Assembly: GCA_022821685.1 (NCBI GenBank) | Contig: JAJEDD010000012.1 | Span: forward strand, 1-60,985 | DNA from: Acidimicrobiia bacterium | GTDB taxonomy: Bacteria; Actinomycetota; Acidimicrobiia; Acidimicrobiales; Aldehydirespiratoraceae | Length of the DNA stretch: 60,985 nt | Reading direction: 5' to 3' | Shown here: positions 44,168 to 52,203 of the stretch, in pieces | How positions within the stretch are numbered: position 1 is the stretch's first letter | Layout: every line of letters begins with the position of its first letter | Made by a program: the position numbers and the translations under genes | Notes under the pieces: generated by a model | Databases searched by the model: none | Told to the model about the DNA's origin: nothing | Seen by the model: the letters and a program-made list of their open reading frames with translations, nothing else

Positions 44168-46144
44168 GTGAGCAGTTTGTGGCATCAACTTGAGCCCTTG
44201 CTGCCCCAGGCGTCGAAGCCGGCCCGCTACATCGGCGGTGAAGACGGAATGCAGACGCCCCGCCACGGACCCGGGATCGTGTCGTGGCTGCTCACATATC
44301 CCGACACCTACGAGATAGGCCTGCCCAACCAGGGTCTGCAGATCCTCTACGAGATCCTCAACGAGCGGCCCGACGCGGCGGCCGAGCGGGCCTATGCGCC
44401 CTGGATCGACCTCGAGGCGCTAATGCGCTCGGAGGGACTGCCGCTGTTCTCGCTCGACACCCACCGCCCGGCGGCGCTCTTCGACGTGATCGCCTTCAAC
44501 CTCTCGGCCGAACTCACCTACACCAACGTGCTGAACTGCATAGACCTGGCTCAGGTGGCGGTGCGAGCGGAGGGGCGGGGCGACACCGATCCGCTGATCG
44601 GCGCCGGGGGGCACTGCACCAGCAACCCCGAGCCGCTGGCCGACTTCCTCGACTTCGCCGTTCTCGGTGACGGCGAGGAGGCGGTGGGCGACATCACCGA
44701 GGTGGTGGGCGACTGGAAGGGGTCGGGCCGTCCCGGCGGCCGCGCCGGCGTGCTGCGGGCCCTGGCTCGGGTGCCCGGCGTGTACGTGCCGTCCATGTAC
44801 CGCGCCGTCTATCGCAGCGGCCGGCTGGTCGCGGTCGAGCCGCGGCACTCCGACGTGCCCGCGGTGGTGGAGAAGCGCACGGTGGCCGATCTGGCCGACT
44901 GGCCCTACCCCAAGCGCCAGCTGGTGCCGCTCACCGAGGTGGTGCACGACCGGCTCAACGTCGAGGTGTTCCGGGGCTGCACCCGGGGCTGCCGCTTCTG
45001 CCAGGCCGGGATGATCACCCGCCCGGTGCGGGAGCGTCCCGCCGAGCAGGTCCGCACCATGGTGAGCGAGGGTCTGCGGCGCACCGGCTACGACGAGGTG
45101 GCGCTCACCTCGCTGAGCACCGCCGACTTCAGTGGCATCGAGCAGGTGGTGGCCGACACCGTGAACGGCGCCGGCTGCAGCCAGGTGTCGGTGTCGCTGC
45201 CCAGCCTGCGGGTGGACGCCTTCACGGTGGGCATCGCAGCCCAGATCCAGCGGGCCCGCCGCACCGGGCTCACCTTCGCGCCGGAGGCGGGCACCTGGCG
45301 GATGCGCCAGGTGATCAACAAGCTCATCACCAACGACGACCTCTACTCGGCGGTGGAGTCGGCCTACTCGCAGGGCTGGCGCCGGATGAAGCTCTATTTC
45401 CTCACCGGGCTGCCCACCGAGACCGACGCCGACACGCTCGGCATCGCCGAGCTGGCCCGCAACTGCGTGGCGCTGGGCCGCAGCCATGTGCGCTCGCCGT
45501 CGGTGACGGTGTCGGTCGGCGGGTTCGTGCCCAAGCCGTTCACCCCGTTCCAATGGTTCGGCCAGAACACCGTGGCGGAGCTGCGCCGCAAGATCGGCCT
45601 GCTGCGCGACGACCTGCGTCGGGCCAAGGGCGTGCAGCTCAAATGGCACGATCCGGCCGCCAGCCTGGCCGAGGGTCTGGCCAGCCGGGGCGACCGCCGC
45701 CTCGGCGCGGTGATCGAGCACGTCTGGCGCCGCGGCGGCACGTTCCAGGAGTGGTCCGAGCACTTCGATCTCGGTCGCTGGCAGGCCGCGGCGTCGGCCT
45801 GCGGCATCGACATCGACGGCCATGTCCACCGGCATCGCCGCGCCGACGAGGTGCTGGCCTGGGACCATCTGTCGGCCGGACTCCACAAGGACTTCCTGTG
45901 GCAGGACTGGCAGGACGCCCTCCACGAAGTCGGTCTGGAGGACTGCCGCTGGACGCCGTGCTACGACTGCGGAGCCTGCACCGGCTACGGCATCGAGCAT
46001 GTGGTGGCCTCGGCGGTGCCGCCCGCGGGGGGAAGCCAGGGCACCGGCATGGACACCGCCCGGGGCGGCGAGGTCCCGGTGCGGCTGCTGGAGCGCAAGC
46101 CAGAGGCCCAGTCCGGGCGCACCCTCGTGGGGGCTTCGGCGTGA
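44168..46144 (+). CDS. TIGR03960 family B12-binding-like radical SAM protein
   Basis: A 658-residue protein. The N-terminal half resembles a B12-binding fold (SWLLTYPDTYEIGLPNQGLQILYEILN). The radical SAM core holds the cluster motif CTRGCRFCQAGM, then TFAPEAGTWRMRQVINK and YFLTGLPTETDADTLGI. The C-terminal region ends in a cysteine set CYDCGACTGYG. This family always sits beside a DUF2344 protein upstream of rne/rplU in actinobacteria and clostridia. The reaction is unknown, though a role in tRNA or RNA modification has been suspected. GTG 44168 has TAGACT 6 bases upstream. Confidence 0.9.
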   Translation: MSSLWHQLEPLLPQASKPARYIGGEDGMQTPRHGPGIVSWLLTYPDTYEIGLPNQGLQILYEILNERPDAAAERAYAPWIDLEALMRSEGLPLFSLDTHRPAALFDVIAFNLSAELTYTNVLNCIDLAQVAVRAEGRGDTDPLIGAGGHCTSNPEPLADFLDFAVLGDGEEAVGDITEVVGDWKGSGRPGGRAGVLRALARVPGVYVPSMYRAVYRSGRLVAVEPRHSDVPAVVEKRTVADLADWPYPKRQLVPLTEVVHDRLNVEVFRGCTRGCRFCQAGMITRPVRERPAEQVRTMVSEGLRRTGYDEVALTSLSTADFSGIEQVVADTVNGAGCSQVSVSLPSLRVDAFTVGIAAQIQRARRTGLTFAPEAGTWRMRQVINKLITNDDLYSAVESAYSQGWRRMKLYFLTGLPTETDADTLGIAELARNCVALGRSHVRSPSVTVSVGGFVPKPFTPFQWFGQNTVAELRRKIGLLRDDLRRAKGVQLKWHDPAASLAEGLASRGDRRLGAVIEHVWRRGGTFQEWSEHFDLGRWQAAASACGIDIDGHVHRHRRADEVLAWDHLSAGLHKDFLWQDWQDALHEVGLEDCRWTPCYDCGACTGYGIEHVVASAVPPAGGSQGTGMDTARGGEVPVRLLERKPEAQSGRTLVGASA

Positions 46145-46866
46145 GCCGGCGGCGGCTGCGGGCCCGCTTCTCGAAGCACGGCAAGGTGCGCTTCACCTCG
46201 CACCGCGACGTGGCCCGGATATGGGAGCGGTCGCTGCGGCGGGCCCGGGTTCCTGTCGCCTACTCGGCCGGCTTCAGCCCCCGCCCCAAGATCGCCTTCG
46301 GGCTGGCCCTGCCCACCGGATACTCCTCAGACGCCGAGTACCTCGACGTCGAGGTCGATCCGGCATGGGAGGCCGGCATCGATGACGGAACCCTCGTCGG
46401 CGCGCTGACCGCGTCGCTGCCGACGGGAATGACAGCGCTGGCCGCGGCCGAGCTCGCCGGTGGCGAGCCGTCGCTCCAGCACGCGGTGACCAGCTGCACC
46501 TGGAGGATCGACGCCGCCGCGGCCAGTGCCCGCGAGGTGTCGGAGGCGGTGTCGCGGGCCATGGATAGCAGCGAGCTGCTCGTGCAACGCGAGCGCAAGG
46601 GGCGGCTCAGCACCGACGACATCCGGCCCGCCGTGCACGCAGTCGAGGTGCAACCGAACATCAACGACGGCGTGAGGCTCATAGCCGAGCTGGCCACGCA
46701 GCCTCGGGCAGCGCGCCCGGGGGAGCTTCTGGCGAGCCTGCGGGTGCCGCTCACACTGCTGCGGGCGTGCCGTCTTCATCAATGGATCGCAACCGACGCG
46801 GGCGAGCGCCGTGAACCGCTGGCAGTCGCCGAGTTGTCGGTCGCAGGAGCGGGGGTCGCGCCATGA
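46141..46866 (+). CDS. TIGR03936/DUF2344 family protein
   Basis: A 241-residue partner of the radical SAM protein, overlapping it by 4 bases (GTGA). The conserved start is RARFSKHGKVRFTSHRDVARIWERSLRRA, then YSAGFSPRPKIAFGLALPTGYSSDAEYLDVEV. The C-terminal half is less conserved and helical. In some genomes the two genes are fused. The function is unknown. Confidence 0.88.
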   Translation: MSRRRLRARFSKHGKVRFTSHRDVARIWERSLRRARVPVAYSAGFSPRPKIAFGLALPTGYSSDAEYLDVEVDPAWEAGIDDGTLVGALTASLPTGMTALAAAELAGGEPSLQHAVTSCTWRIDAAAASAREVSEAVSRAMDSSELLVQRERKGRLSTDDIRPAVHAVEVQPNINDGVRLIAELATQPRAARPGELLASLRVPLTLLRACRLHQWIATDAGERREPLAVAELSVAGAGVAP

Positions 46867-46896
46867 GGACCCCGCTCACGTACTCGAAGGAACACA

Positions 46897-48546
46897 ATGA
46901 CCACACAAAGCCAACCGGCGGGCGCATCCCGCGCCGCCGACAAGAGAGCACAACCACCTAAGAAGTCGGGCGACAAAGAAACCAAGTCCCCGGCGCCGCC
47001 GCGGCGCCCGGGCCGCAAACCGCAGATCGGCGACACCCGGCCCGCGCCGCCGACGCCCCCCAAAGAACCCGCCGGCCGCGGCTCCGAGGGCGGATCCGGC
47101 GGGCGCAGGCGCAGGCGGCGACGGGGCGGCCGGGGCGGCGGAGGCGGCGGACAGAAGTCGCAGGGCCCCGCGGTGGTGGAGGCGGTCACCTACGACGAGC
47201 CGGTCGAGCTCGACGAGAAGAGCATGCGGGGCCGGCGGGGTCGCACCCGCAAGGGCCAGGCCGTGGGCCGCTACCTCATGTGCGTCCACGTCTCCGATCA
47301 GGCCACCCAGATCGCAGTGCTCGAAGGGCGGCGCCTCATCGAGTTCCGGGTGTCTCGCCCCGCCGACGACGTCAGCCAGATCCACGGCAACATCTATCTG
47401 GGCAAGGTCCAGAACGTACTGCCCGGCATGGAGACCGCCTTCGTCGACATCGGCACGCCCAAGAACGCGGTGCTGTACCGCGGCGACGTCCAATACGACC
47501 CCGAAGAACTCGAGTCGGGCCGGGCCGAGGGCGACAAGGCCAAGCCCCGGATCGAAGACCTGCTGCGCCCCAAGCAGTCGATCCTGTGTCAGGTGACCAA
47601 GAACCCCATCGGCGAGAAGGGCGCCCGCCTCACCCAGGACGTGTCGCTGGCCGGGCGCTTCGTGGTGCTGGTGCCGAACTCGTCGGGCTTCGGGATATCC
47701 AAGCGGCTGCCCGACTCAGAGCGCAAGCGGCTGCGGTCGATCCTGGAGAGGGTCAAGCCCGAGGGCCACGGGCTGATCATGCGCACCGCGGCCGAGAAGG
47801 TGACCGCGGCCGAGGTCGAGCGCGACGTGGCCCGCCTCGTGGGCCAGTGGAACGACATCTCCAAGCTGGCCAAGTCTTCCGCCGCGCCCGCGCTGCTCTA
47901 CCGGGAGCCGGAGGCGCCACTGCGCCTGATCCGCGAGGAGCTCAACTCCGACTTCCGTGGAGTGATCATCGACGACCGATCGCTCTATTCGGAGGTGTCG
48001 GGCTACGTGTCGTCGATCATCCCGCCGCTGGCGGACCGGGTGGAGCACTACGACGCCGCCAACGAGAAGCTGCCGCTGTTCGAGCGCTACTACATCACCG
48101 AGCAGCTCTCCAAGGCGCTCGAGCCCAAGGTGTGGCTGCCCTCGGGCGGCTCGCTCATCATCGAGCACACCGAGGCCCTCACCGTGGTGGACGTGAACAC
48201 CGGCAAGAACGTCGGCAAGTCCAGCCTCGAGGAGACGGTGCTGGCCAACAACCTGGAGGCCGCCGACGAGCTGGCCCGCCAGCTGCGGCTGCGCGACATC
48301 GGCGGGATCATCGTGGTGGACTTCGTGGACATGGAGCAGGCCGCCAACCGGGCCCAGGTCACCAAGCGCTTCCGCGACGCGCTGGCCCGCGACAAGACCC
48401 GCACCCAGGTGCTCGACATCAGCGGCCTGGGGCTGGTGGAGATGACCCGCAAGCGCAGCGGCGAGGGGCTCCTCGATTCGCTGTCGGACATCTGCGGCGA
48501 CTGCTCGGGCCGTGGCTACCGCCTCCTCGCCGACCTCGTGGATTAG
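46897..48546 (+). CDS. rne: Ribonuclease E/G
   Basis: An endoribonuclease for mRNA decay and rRNA/tRNA processing. The protein is 549 aa. The N-terminal 120 residues are a disordered, basic and glycine-rich tail ([14 protein letters not shown]) that probably binds RNA or partners. The S1 domain follows (NIYLGKVQNVLPGMETAFVDIG). The catalytic metal site has VVDVNTGKNVG and IIVVDFVDME, and the zinc-link CGDC is near the C terminus. ATG 46897 has AAGGA about 7 bases upstream. It is followed by rplU/rpmA as in most actinobacteria. Confidence 0.94.
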   Translation: MTTQSQPAGASRAADKRAQPPKKSGDKETKSPAPPRRPGRKPQIGDTRPAPPTPPKEPAGRGSEGGSGGRRRRRRRGGRGGGGGGQKSQGPAVVEAVTYDEPVELDEKSMRGRRGRTRKGQAVGRYLMCVHVSDQATQIAVLEGRRLIEFRVSRPADDVSQIHGNIYLGKVQNVLPGMETAFVDIGTPKNAVLYRGDVQYDPEELESGRAEGDKAKPRIEDLLRPKQSILCQVTKNPIGEKGARLTQDVSLAGRFVVLVPNSSGFGISKRLPDSERKRLRSILERVKPEGHGLIMRTAAEKVTAAEVERDVARLVGQWNDISKLAKSSAAPALLYREPEAPLRLIREELNSDFRGVIIDDRSLYSEVSGYVSSIIPPLADRVEHYDAANEKLPLFERYYITEQLSKALEPKVWLPSGGSLIIEHTEALTVVDVNTGKNVGKSSLEETVLANNLEAADELARQLRLRDIGGIIVVDFVDMEQAANRAQVTKRFRDALARDKTRTQVLDISGLGLVEMTRKRSGEGLLDSLSDICGDCSGRGYRLLADLVD

Positions 48547-48575
48547 CAACCCCTTGTCGGTAGCCTCTGGTCGCT

Positions 48576-48884
48576 ATGTACGCAGTGGTTGAGACCGGCG
48601 GGAAGCAGTACCGCGTCGAGCAGGGCTCCACTATCGAGGTGGAGCGGGTCGCCGAGCCCGGCTCGGAGATCTCGCTGCGACCGGTGATGCTGGTCGACGG
48701 CACCGCCGTGCTGGCCACGCCCGCCGACCTGGCCGGCGCCAGCGTAACCGCCGTCGTCGTGGACGAGCATCGGGGCCCCAAGATCCGCGGCTTCACCTAC
48801 AAGTCCAAGAGCAACCAGCGGCGCCGCTGGGGCCACCGCCAGACCTTGGCCACCATCGAGATCACCGACATCCGGAAGGGCTGA
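48576..48884 (+). CDS. rplU: 50S ribosomal protein L21
   Basis: A 102-residue 23S rRNA-binding protein. MYAVVETGGKQYRVEQG starts the protein, and the basic KSKSNQRRRWGHRQ loop with TLATIEITDI ends it. TAGCCT lies 9 bases before the ATG. It is paired with rpmA 6 bases downstream. Confidence 0.97.
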   Translation: MYAVVETGGKQYRVEQGSTIEVERVAEPGSEISLRPVMLVDGTAVLATPADLAGASVTAVVVDEHRGPKIRGFTYKSKSNQRRRWGHRQTLATIEITDIRKG

Positions 48885-48890
48885 TTCGAC

Positions 48891-49148
48891 ATGTCCAAGA
48901 CCAAGGGCGGAGGATCCACCCGCAACGGCCGCGACTCGAACGCACAGCGCCTCGGGGTGAAGGTGTACGACGGGGGCCGGGTCCTCGCCGGGGCGATCAT
49001 CGTGCGCCAGCGGGGCACCCGCATCCATCCCGGCACCAACGTGGGGCGGGGCGGCGACGACACGCTGTTCGCCAAGGCCGACGGCGTGGTGCGCTTCGGC
49101 GCCCGCCACGGCCGCAAACTGGTCGAGGTCGTCCCGGCCGAAGTCTGA
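48891..49148 (+). CDS. rpmA: 50S ribosomal protein L27
   Basis: An 85-residue ribosomal protein near the peptidyl-transferase centre. [22 protein letters not shown], then [21 protein letters not shown] and the C-terminal [14 protein letters not shown] are typical. The N terminus (MSKTKGGGS) lacks the cleavable extension found in firmicutes. The mRNA region after it holds hairpins that could end the rne-rplU-rpmA unit. Confidence 0.97.
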   Translation: MSKTKGGGSTRNGRDSNAQRLGVKVYDGGRVLAGAIIVRQRGTRIHPGTNVGRGGDDTLFAKADGVVRFGARHGRKLVEVVPAEV

Positions 49149-49165
49149 ACATAGGGTCGCCCGGC

Positions 49166-49214
49166 CGGCGGGTCCTGTCGTCGAGCTCCGTTCGACCGAC
49201 AGGGCTTCGCCCTA
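49166..49214 (+). terminator. Hairpins after rpmA, possible terminator
   Basis: CCTGTCG...CGACAGG (around 49172-49203) forms one stem and AGGGCTTCGCCCT (49201-49213) a second, tight stem. No U-tract follows, so intrinsic termination is uncertain. The rest of the 338-base gap to obgE is GC-rich sequence without a gene, followed by element copy 10. Confidence 0.45.
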
Positions 49215-49321
49215 TCGTCGGTCGCCCGGACTCGCCGCCAACCCCCGGCCTCGCCGGTCGCGGCCGGTAGCCGATCTCGGGGCCATCTTCGCGGTCAGTC
49301 CCTGGCCGGGAAGCCTGCGCT

Positions 49322-49480
49322 TAGAGCGAGCGCAAATAGGTGAGAGCCAGTCGCGTCGCAGCGGGGTCATTCCCGCTCTTGTTCGCTGTGCTCACGGGCC
49401 GCCCAAACCACAGCGTCACAGCCCACGGCCTCGCCCGTATGGGCCGGAATCGCTCACCTATTCGCTCGGCCTCTTAGGCT
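49322..49480 (+). repeat. Dispersed element, copy 10 (full length, subfamily B)
   Basis: One of two best full copies. The left inverted repeat is TTAGAGCGAGCGCAAATAGG and the right is TCACCTATTCGCTCGGCCTC. The centre carries the B variant GGGCCGCCCAAACC plus an extra CAGCGTCACAGCC. The right edge CTTAGGCT provides a TAGGCT box 6 bases before the obgE GTG. Confidence 0.9.
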
Positions 49481-49486
49481 TTAGGG

Positions 49487-50878
49487 GTGTCCGGGTTTGT
49501 TGATGAGTGCAACTTGCATGTCACCGCTGGAGACGGCGGGGCCGGGTGTGTGGCCTTTCGCCGGGAGGCTCATGTGGCTCGGGGCGGGCCTTCGGGCGGC
49601 GACGGCGGCAGCGGGGGAGACGTCTGGCTGGTGGCCGACCGCAACGTCGCGTCACTCTTGGCGTTTCGTGATTATCCCCACCGCCGGGCCACCGACGGCA
49701 AGCACGGCTCGGGCGCCAATCGCCACGGAGCGCGGGGCGCCGATCTGGAGGTGAAGGTCCCGGTGGGCACCGTGGTGCTCGACCACGGCGATCATTCGCA
49801 GCTGGCCGACTTGTCGGCTCACGGCGAGCGCTGGCTGGCCGCGGCCGCGGGTGAGGGCGGCCGGGGCAACGCACGCTTCCTGTCCAACCGCAGGCGGGCG
49901 CCTGCCTTCGCCGAGCAGGGCGAGTACGGCGAGCGCCGCTGGCTGCGCCTGGAGCTGAAGCTGCTGGCCGACGTGGCCATCGTCGGGTTCCCCAACGTCG
50001 GCAAGTCGACATTCATCAGCCGGGTGGCGGCGGCCAAGCCGAAGATCGCCGACTACCCCTTCACCACGCTGGAACCCAACCTGGGCGTGTGCCGGCTCGA
50101 CGACACCTTCGAGATGGTGCTGGCCGACATCCCGGGACTGATAGAGGGCGCCAGCGAGGGCCGGGGACTCGGCCACCGCTTCCTGCGCCATGTGGAGAGG
50201 GCCCGCGTGCTGCTCGTGCTGATCGACCTGTGCGAGCTGGCCGGCTGCCCGCCCGCCGACCAACTGGCTGTGCTGCTGCGGGAGCTGGGCCGCTACCGCC
50301 CCGAGCTGCTGGCCAGGCCCCGGCTGGTAGTGGGCAGCCGAGCCGACACTGCCCCAGGCCAGTCGTTCAACCCAAACTCGGCAGCCACCTCAAGTGAGCC
50401 GTTCGGCCCGGACTCGGCCGGCGGCTCAGGCGAGCCGTTCGGCCCAGGCGATGCGGGCGGGCCGGGGGTGGTTAGGCGCCTTTCGTCGGTCACCGGTGAG
50501 GGGGTGCAGGAGGTTCTCGGCGAGTTGAGCAGGATGGTGACCGAGGCCCGCGCCAGCGAGACCGTCCCGGAAGCGCCGGTGGTGCATCGGCCTCTGCCGC
50601 CTGCCCAGGAGGTGACGGTGCGGCGATTGGACGCTCGGATCTGGGCAGTGGAGGGACGGGCGGCGCGCCGGGCGGTGGCGTTGAGCGACCTGACCGATCC
50701 CGGTGCCGTCGCCTACGTCCAGGATCGGCTCCGCAGCCTCGGAGTGGAGCGGGTGCTGGCCCGAGCCGGCGCCGCTTATGGCGACGAGGTGCGCATAGGC
50801 GATTTCAGCTTCACCTACCTCGACGATGCCGCCGAAGTCGCCAGCGGCACCGGCGCCCGGCGCGGAGGTGTCCGGTGA
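49487..50878 (+). CDS. obgE: GTPase Obg/CgtA
   Basis: A ribosome-associated GTPase of late 50S assembly. The protein is 463 aa. The glycine-rich Obg fold is AGDGGAGCVAFRREAHVARGGPSGGDGG. The G domain has GFPNVGKSTFIS (G1), the TTLEPNLGV switch and DIPGLIEGASEGRGLG (G3). G4, usually NKxD, reads SRAD here. After it comes a low-complexity insertion of about 38 residues with two EPFGP units, then SSVTGEG (G5 region) and a C-terminal OCT-type domain. GTG 49487. Its stop opens a chain of overlapping mini-ORFs leading to proB. Confidence 0.93.
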   Translation: MSGFVDECNLHVTAGDGGAGCVAFRREAHVARGGPSGGDGGSGGDVWLVADRNVASLLAFRDYPHRRATDGKHGSGANRHGARGADLEVKVPVGTVVLDHGDHSQLADLSAHGERWLAAAAGEGGRGNARFLSNRRRAPAFAEQGEYGERRWLRLELKLLADVAIVGFPNVGKSTFISRVAAAKPKIADYPFTTLEPNLGVCRLDDTFEMVLADIPGLIEGASEGRGLGHRFLRHVERARVLLVLIDLCELAGCPPADQLAVLLRELGRYRPELLARPRLVVGSRADTAPGQSFNPNSAATSSEPFGPDSAGGSGEPFGPGDAGGPGVVRRLSSVTGEGVQEVLGELSRMVTEARASETVPEAPVVHRPLPPAQEVTVRRLDARIWAVEGRAARRAVALSDLTDPGAVAYVQDRLRSLGVERVLARAGAAYGDEVRIGDFSFTYLDDAAEVASGTGARRGGVR

Positions 50879-50949
50879 AGGTCGAATCGAGCGCCACGGC
50901 CGTTGAGCCTGTGCACGGCATCGGCACCGGGCGGGACGGTGTCCGGTGA
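50875..50949 (+). CDS. 24-codon mini-ORF 1 between obgE and proB
   Basis: GTG 50875 overlaps the obgE TGA (GTGA). The peptide has 24 residues, starts VKVESS and ends GRDGVR. Its own stop overlaps mini-ORF 2 by 4 bases. It is one unit of the tandem duplication, so it may be a coupling relay or non-functional. Confidence 0.4.
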   Translation: MKVESSATAVEPVHGIGTGRDGVR

Positions 50950-51020
50950 AGGTCGAACCGAGCACGATGGTCGTTGGGCTTGCTCGCGGCGTCGGTGCCC
51001 GGCACAGGAGGGTCCGGTGA
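50946..51020 (+). CDS. 24-codon mini-ORF 2 between obgE and proB
   Basis: GTG 50946 overlaps the previous stop and its TGA at 51018-51020 overlaps the proB GTG. The peptide has 24 residues, starts VKVEPS and ends RHRRVR, clearly a sister of mini-ORF 1. The proB ribosome-binding site AGGAGG lies inside it. Confidence 0.4.
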   Translation: MKVEPSTMVVGLARGVGARHRRVR

Positions 51021-52150
51021 CCGGCGGAGCGTCAGACGCGTCTGAGGCTGGGCGCACGATTGTGGCCAAGATCGGCACTTCGTCCATCACCGACGACGTC
51101 GGCGCCATCGACCGTGCCAGTGTGGAGAAGCTCTGCTCGGAGGTTGCTGATCTCCGGTCGGGCGGCAACCGGGTGGTGGTGGTCACCAGCGGCGCCATCG
51201 CGGCCGGCCTGCCCGAGCTGGGGATGGGCGGCGACCGGCGGCCGGCGAGCATGGAGACGCTGCAGGCGGTGGCCACCGTCGGCCAGAGCGCGCTGATGGG
51301 CATGTACCGGGAGGTGTTCGCCCGCCTCGGCGTGGTGGCCGGCCAGGTGCTGCTGGTGCCGCTCGACTTCGTGATCCGCAGCCAGTACGTGCATGCCGCC
51401 GCCACCCTGCGCAAGCTCCTCGATCTCGGTGTGGTGCCCATCGTCAACGAGAACGACGCGGTGGCCGACGACGAGATCCGCTGGGGCGACAACGACCGGC
51501 TGGCCGCGCTGGTGGCCAACCTGGTCCAAGCCGACCTGCTGGTGCTGCTGACCGACACCGAGGGGGTCCTCACCGAAGATCCCCGGCGCAACTCCGACGC
51601 CTCGCTGATCGAGGAGATCGTCGAGTTCGACCAACTCCTCACCAGCCGCGCCGGCGGCGCGGGCACGCCGCGGGGCAGCGGCGGCATGGCGTCCAAGCTC
51701 ACCGCGGCCCGGGTGGCGTCGCTGTCGGGCGTGTCCACCGTGATCGCCGACGCCAAGCGGCCTGACGTGCTGGCCGACGCCGCAGCCGGCGCGGCCGGGG
51801 TGGGCACGCTGGTGCGGGCCTCGGCCCAGCGGCTGCCGGCCCGCAAGCTGTGGATCGGCTTCGCAGTCGGCTCGCAGGGCGAGATTGAGGTGGACGCCGG
51901 GGCAAGGGCCGCGCTGGAGCGGGGCAAGTCGCTGCTGGCCATCGGAGTCAAGCAGGTGACCGGCACCTTCGACGCAGGCGCGCCCGTAGAAGTGCTGGAC
52001 GAGGACGGCACCGTGTTCGCCAAGGGCCTGACTCGCCACAGCAGCGACGATCTCCGCACCGCCGCCGGCCACCGCCGCGAAGATCTCCCCCCAGGCGCCC
52101 CCCACATAGCAATCCACGCCAACGACCTAGTAGTCCTCCCCAACTCTTGA
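51017..52150 (+). CDS. proB: Glutamate 5-kinase
   Basis: First step of proline synthesis, glutamate to glutamyl-5-phosphate. The protein is 377 aa. The amino acid kinase domain has IVAKIGTSSITDD, VVTSGAIAAGLPELG, IVNENDAVADDEIRWGDNDRLAALVA and GTPRGSGGMASKLTAA. The C-terminal PUA domain begins around residue 275. GTG 51017 has AGGAGG 6 bases upstream. proA is not adjacent but about 4.8 kb away, with the AAA-TOPRIM module, pspA and murJ between. Confidence 0.96.
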   Translation: MTGGASDASEAGRTIVAKIGTSSITDDVGAIDRASVEKLCSEVADLRSGGNRVVVVTSGAIAAGLPELGMGGDRRPASMETLQAVATVGQSALMGMYREVFARLGVVAGQVLLVPLDFVIRSQYVHAAATLRKLLDLGVVPIVNENDAVADDEIRWGDNDRLAALVANLVQADLLVLLTDTEGVLTEDPRRNSDASLIEEIVEFDQLLTSRAGGAGTPRGSGGMASKLTAARVASLSGVSTVIADAKRPDVLADAAAGAAGVGTLVRASAQRLPARKLWIGFAVGSQGEIEVDAGARAALERGKSLLAIGVKQVTGTFDAGAPVEVLDEDGTVFAKGLTRHSSDDLRTAAGHRREDLPPGAPHIAIHANDLVVLPNS

Positions 52151-52203
52151 ACCCTCCCGCTGGCTACGATGGTCGGCGAACAGCCCCGGCATGGATGAGG
52201 ACA

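Larger units (their letters stand above)
50845..51020 (+). repeat. Tandem repeat at the obgE-proB junction
   Basis: Units begin at 50845, 50922 and 50993 with CGGCACCGG/CGGCACCGGGCGG/CGGTGCCCGG and each contains TCCGGTGA. Spacing is 77 and 71 bases. The first unit ends obgE, the last starts proB. Confidence 0.8.
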
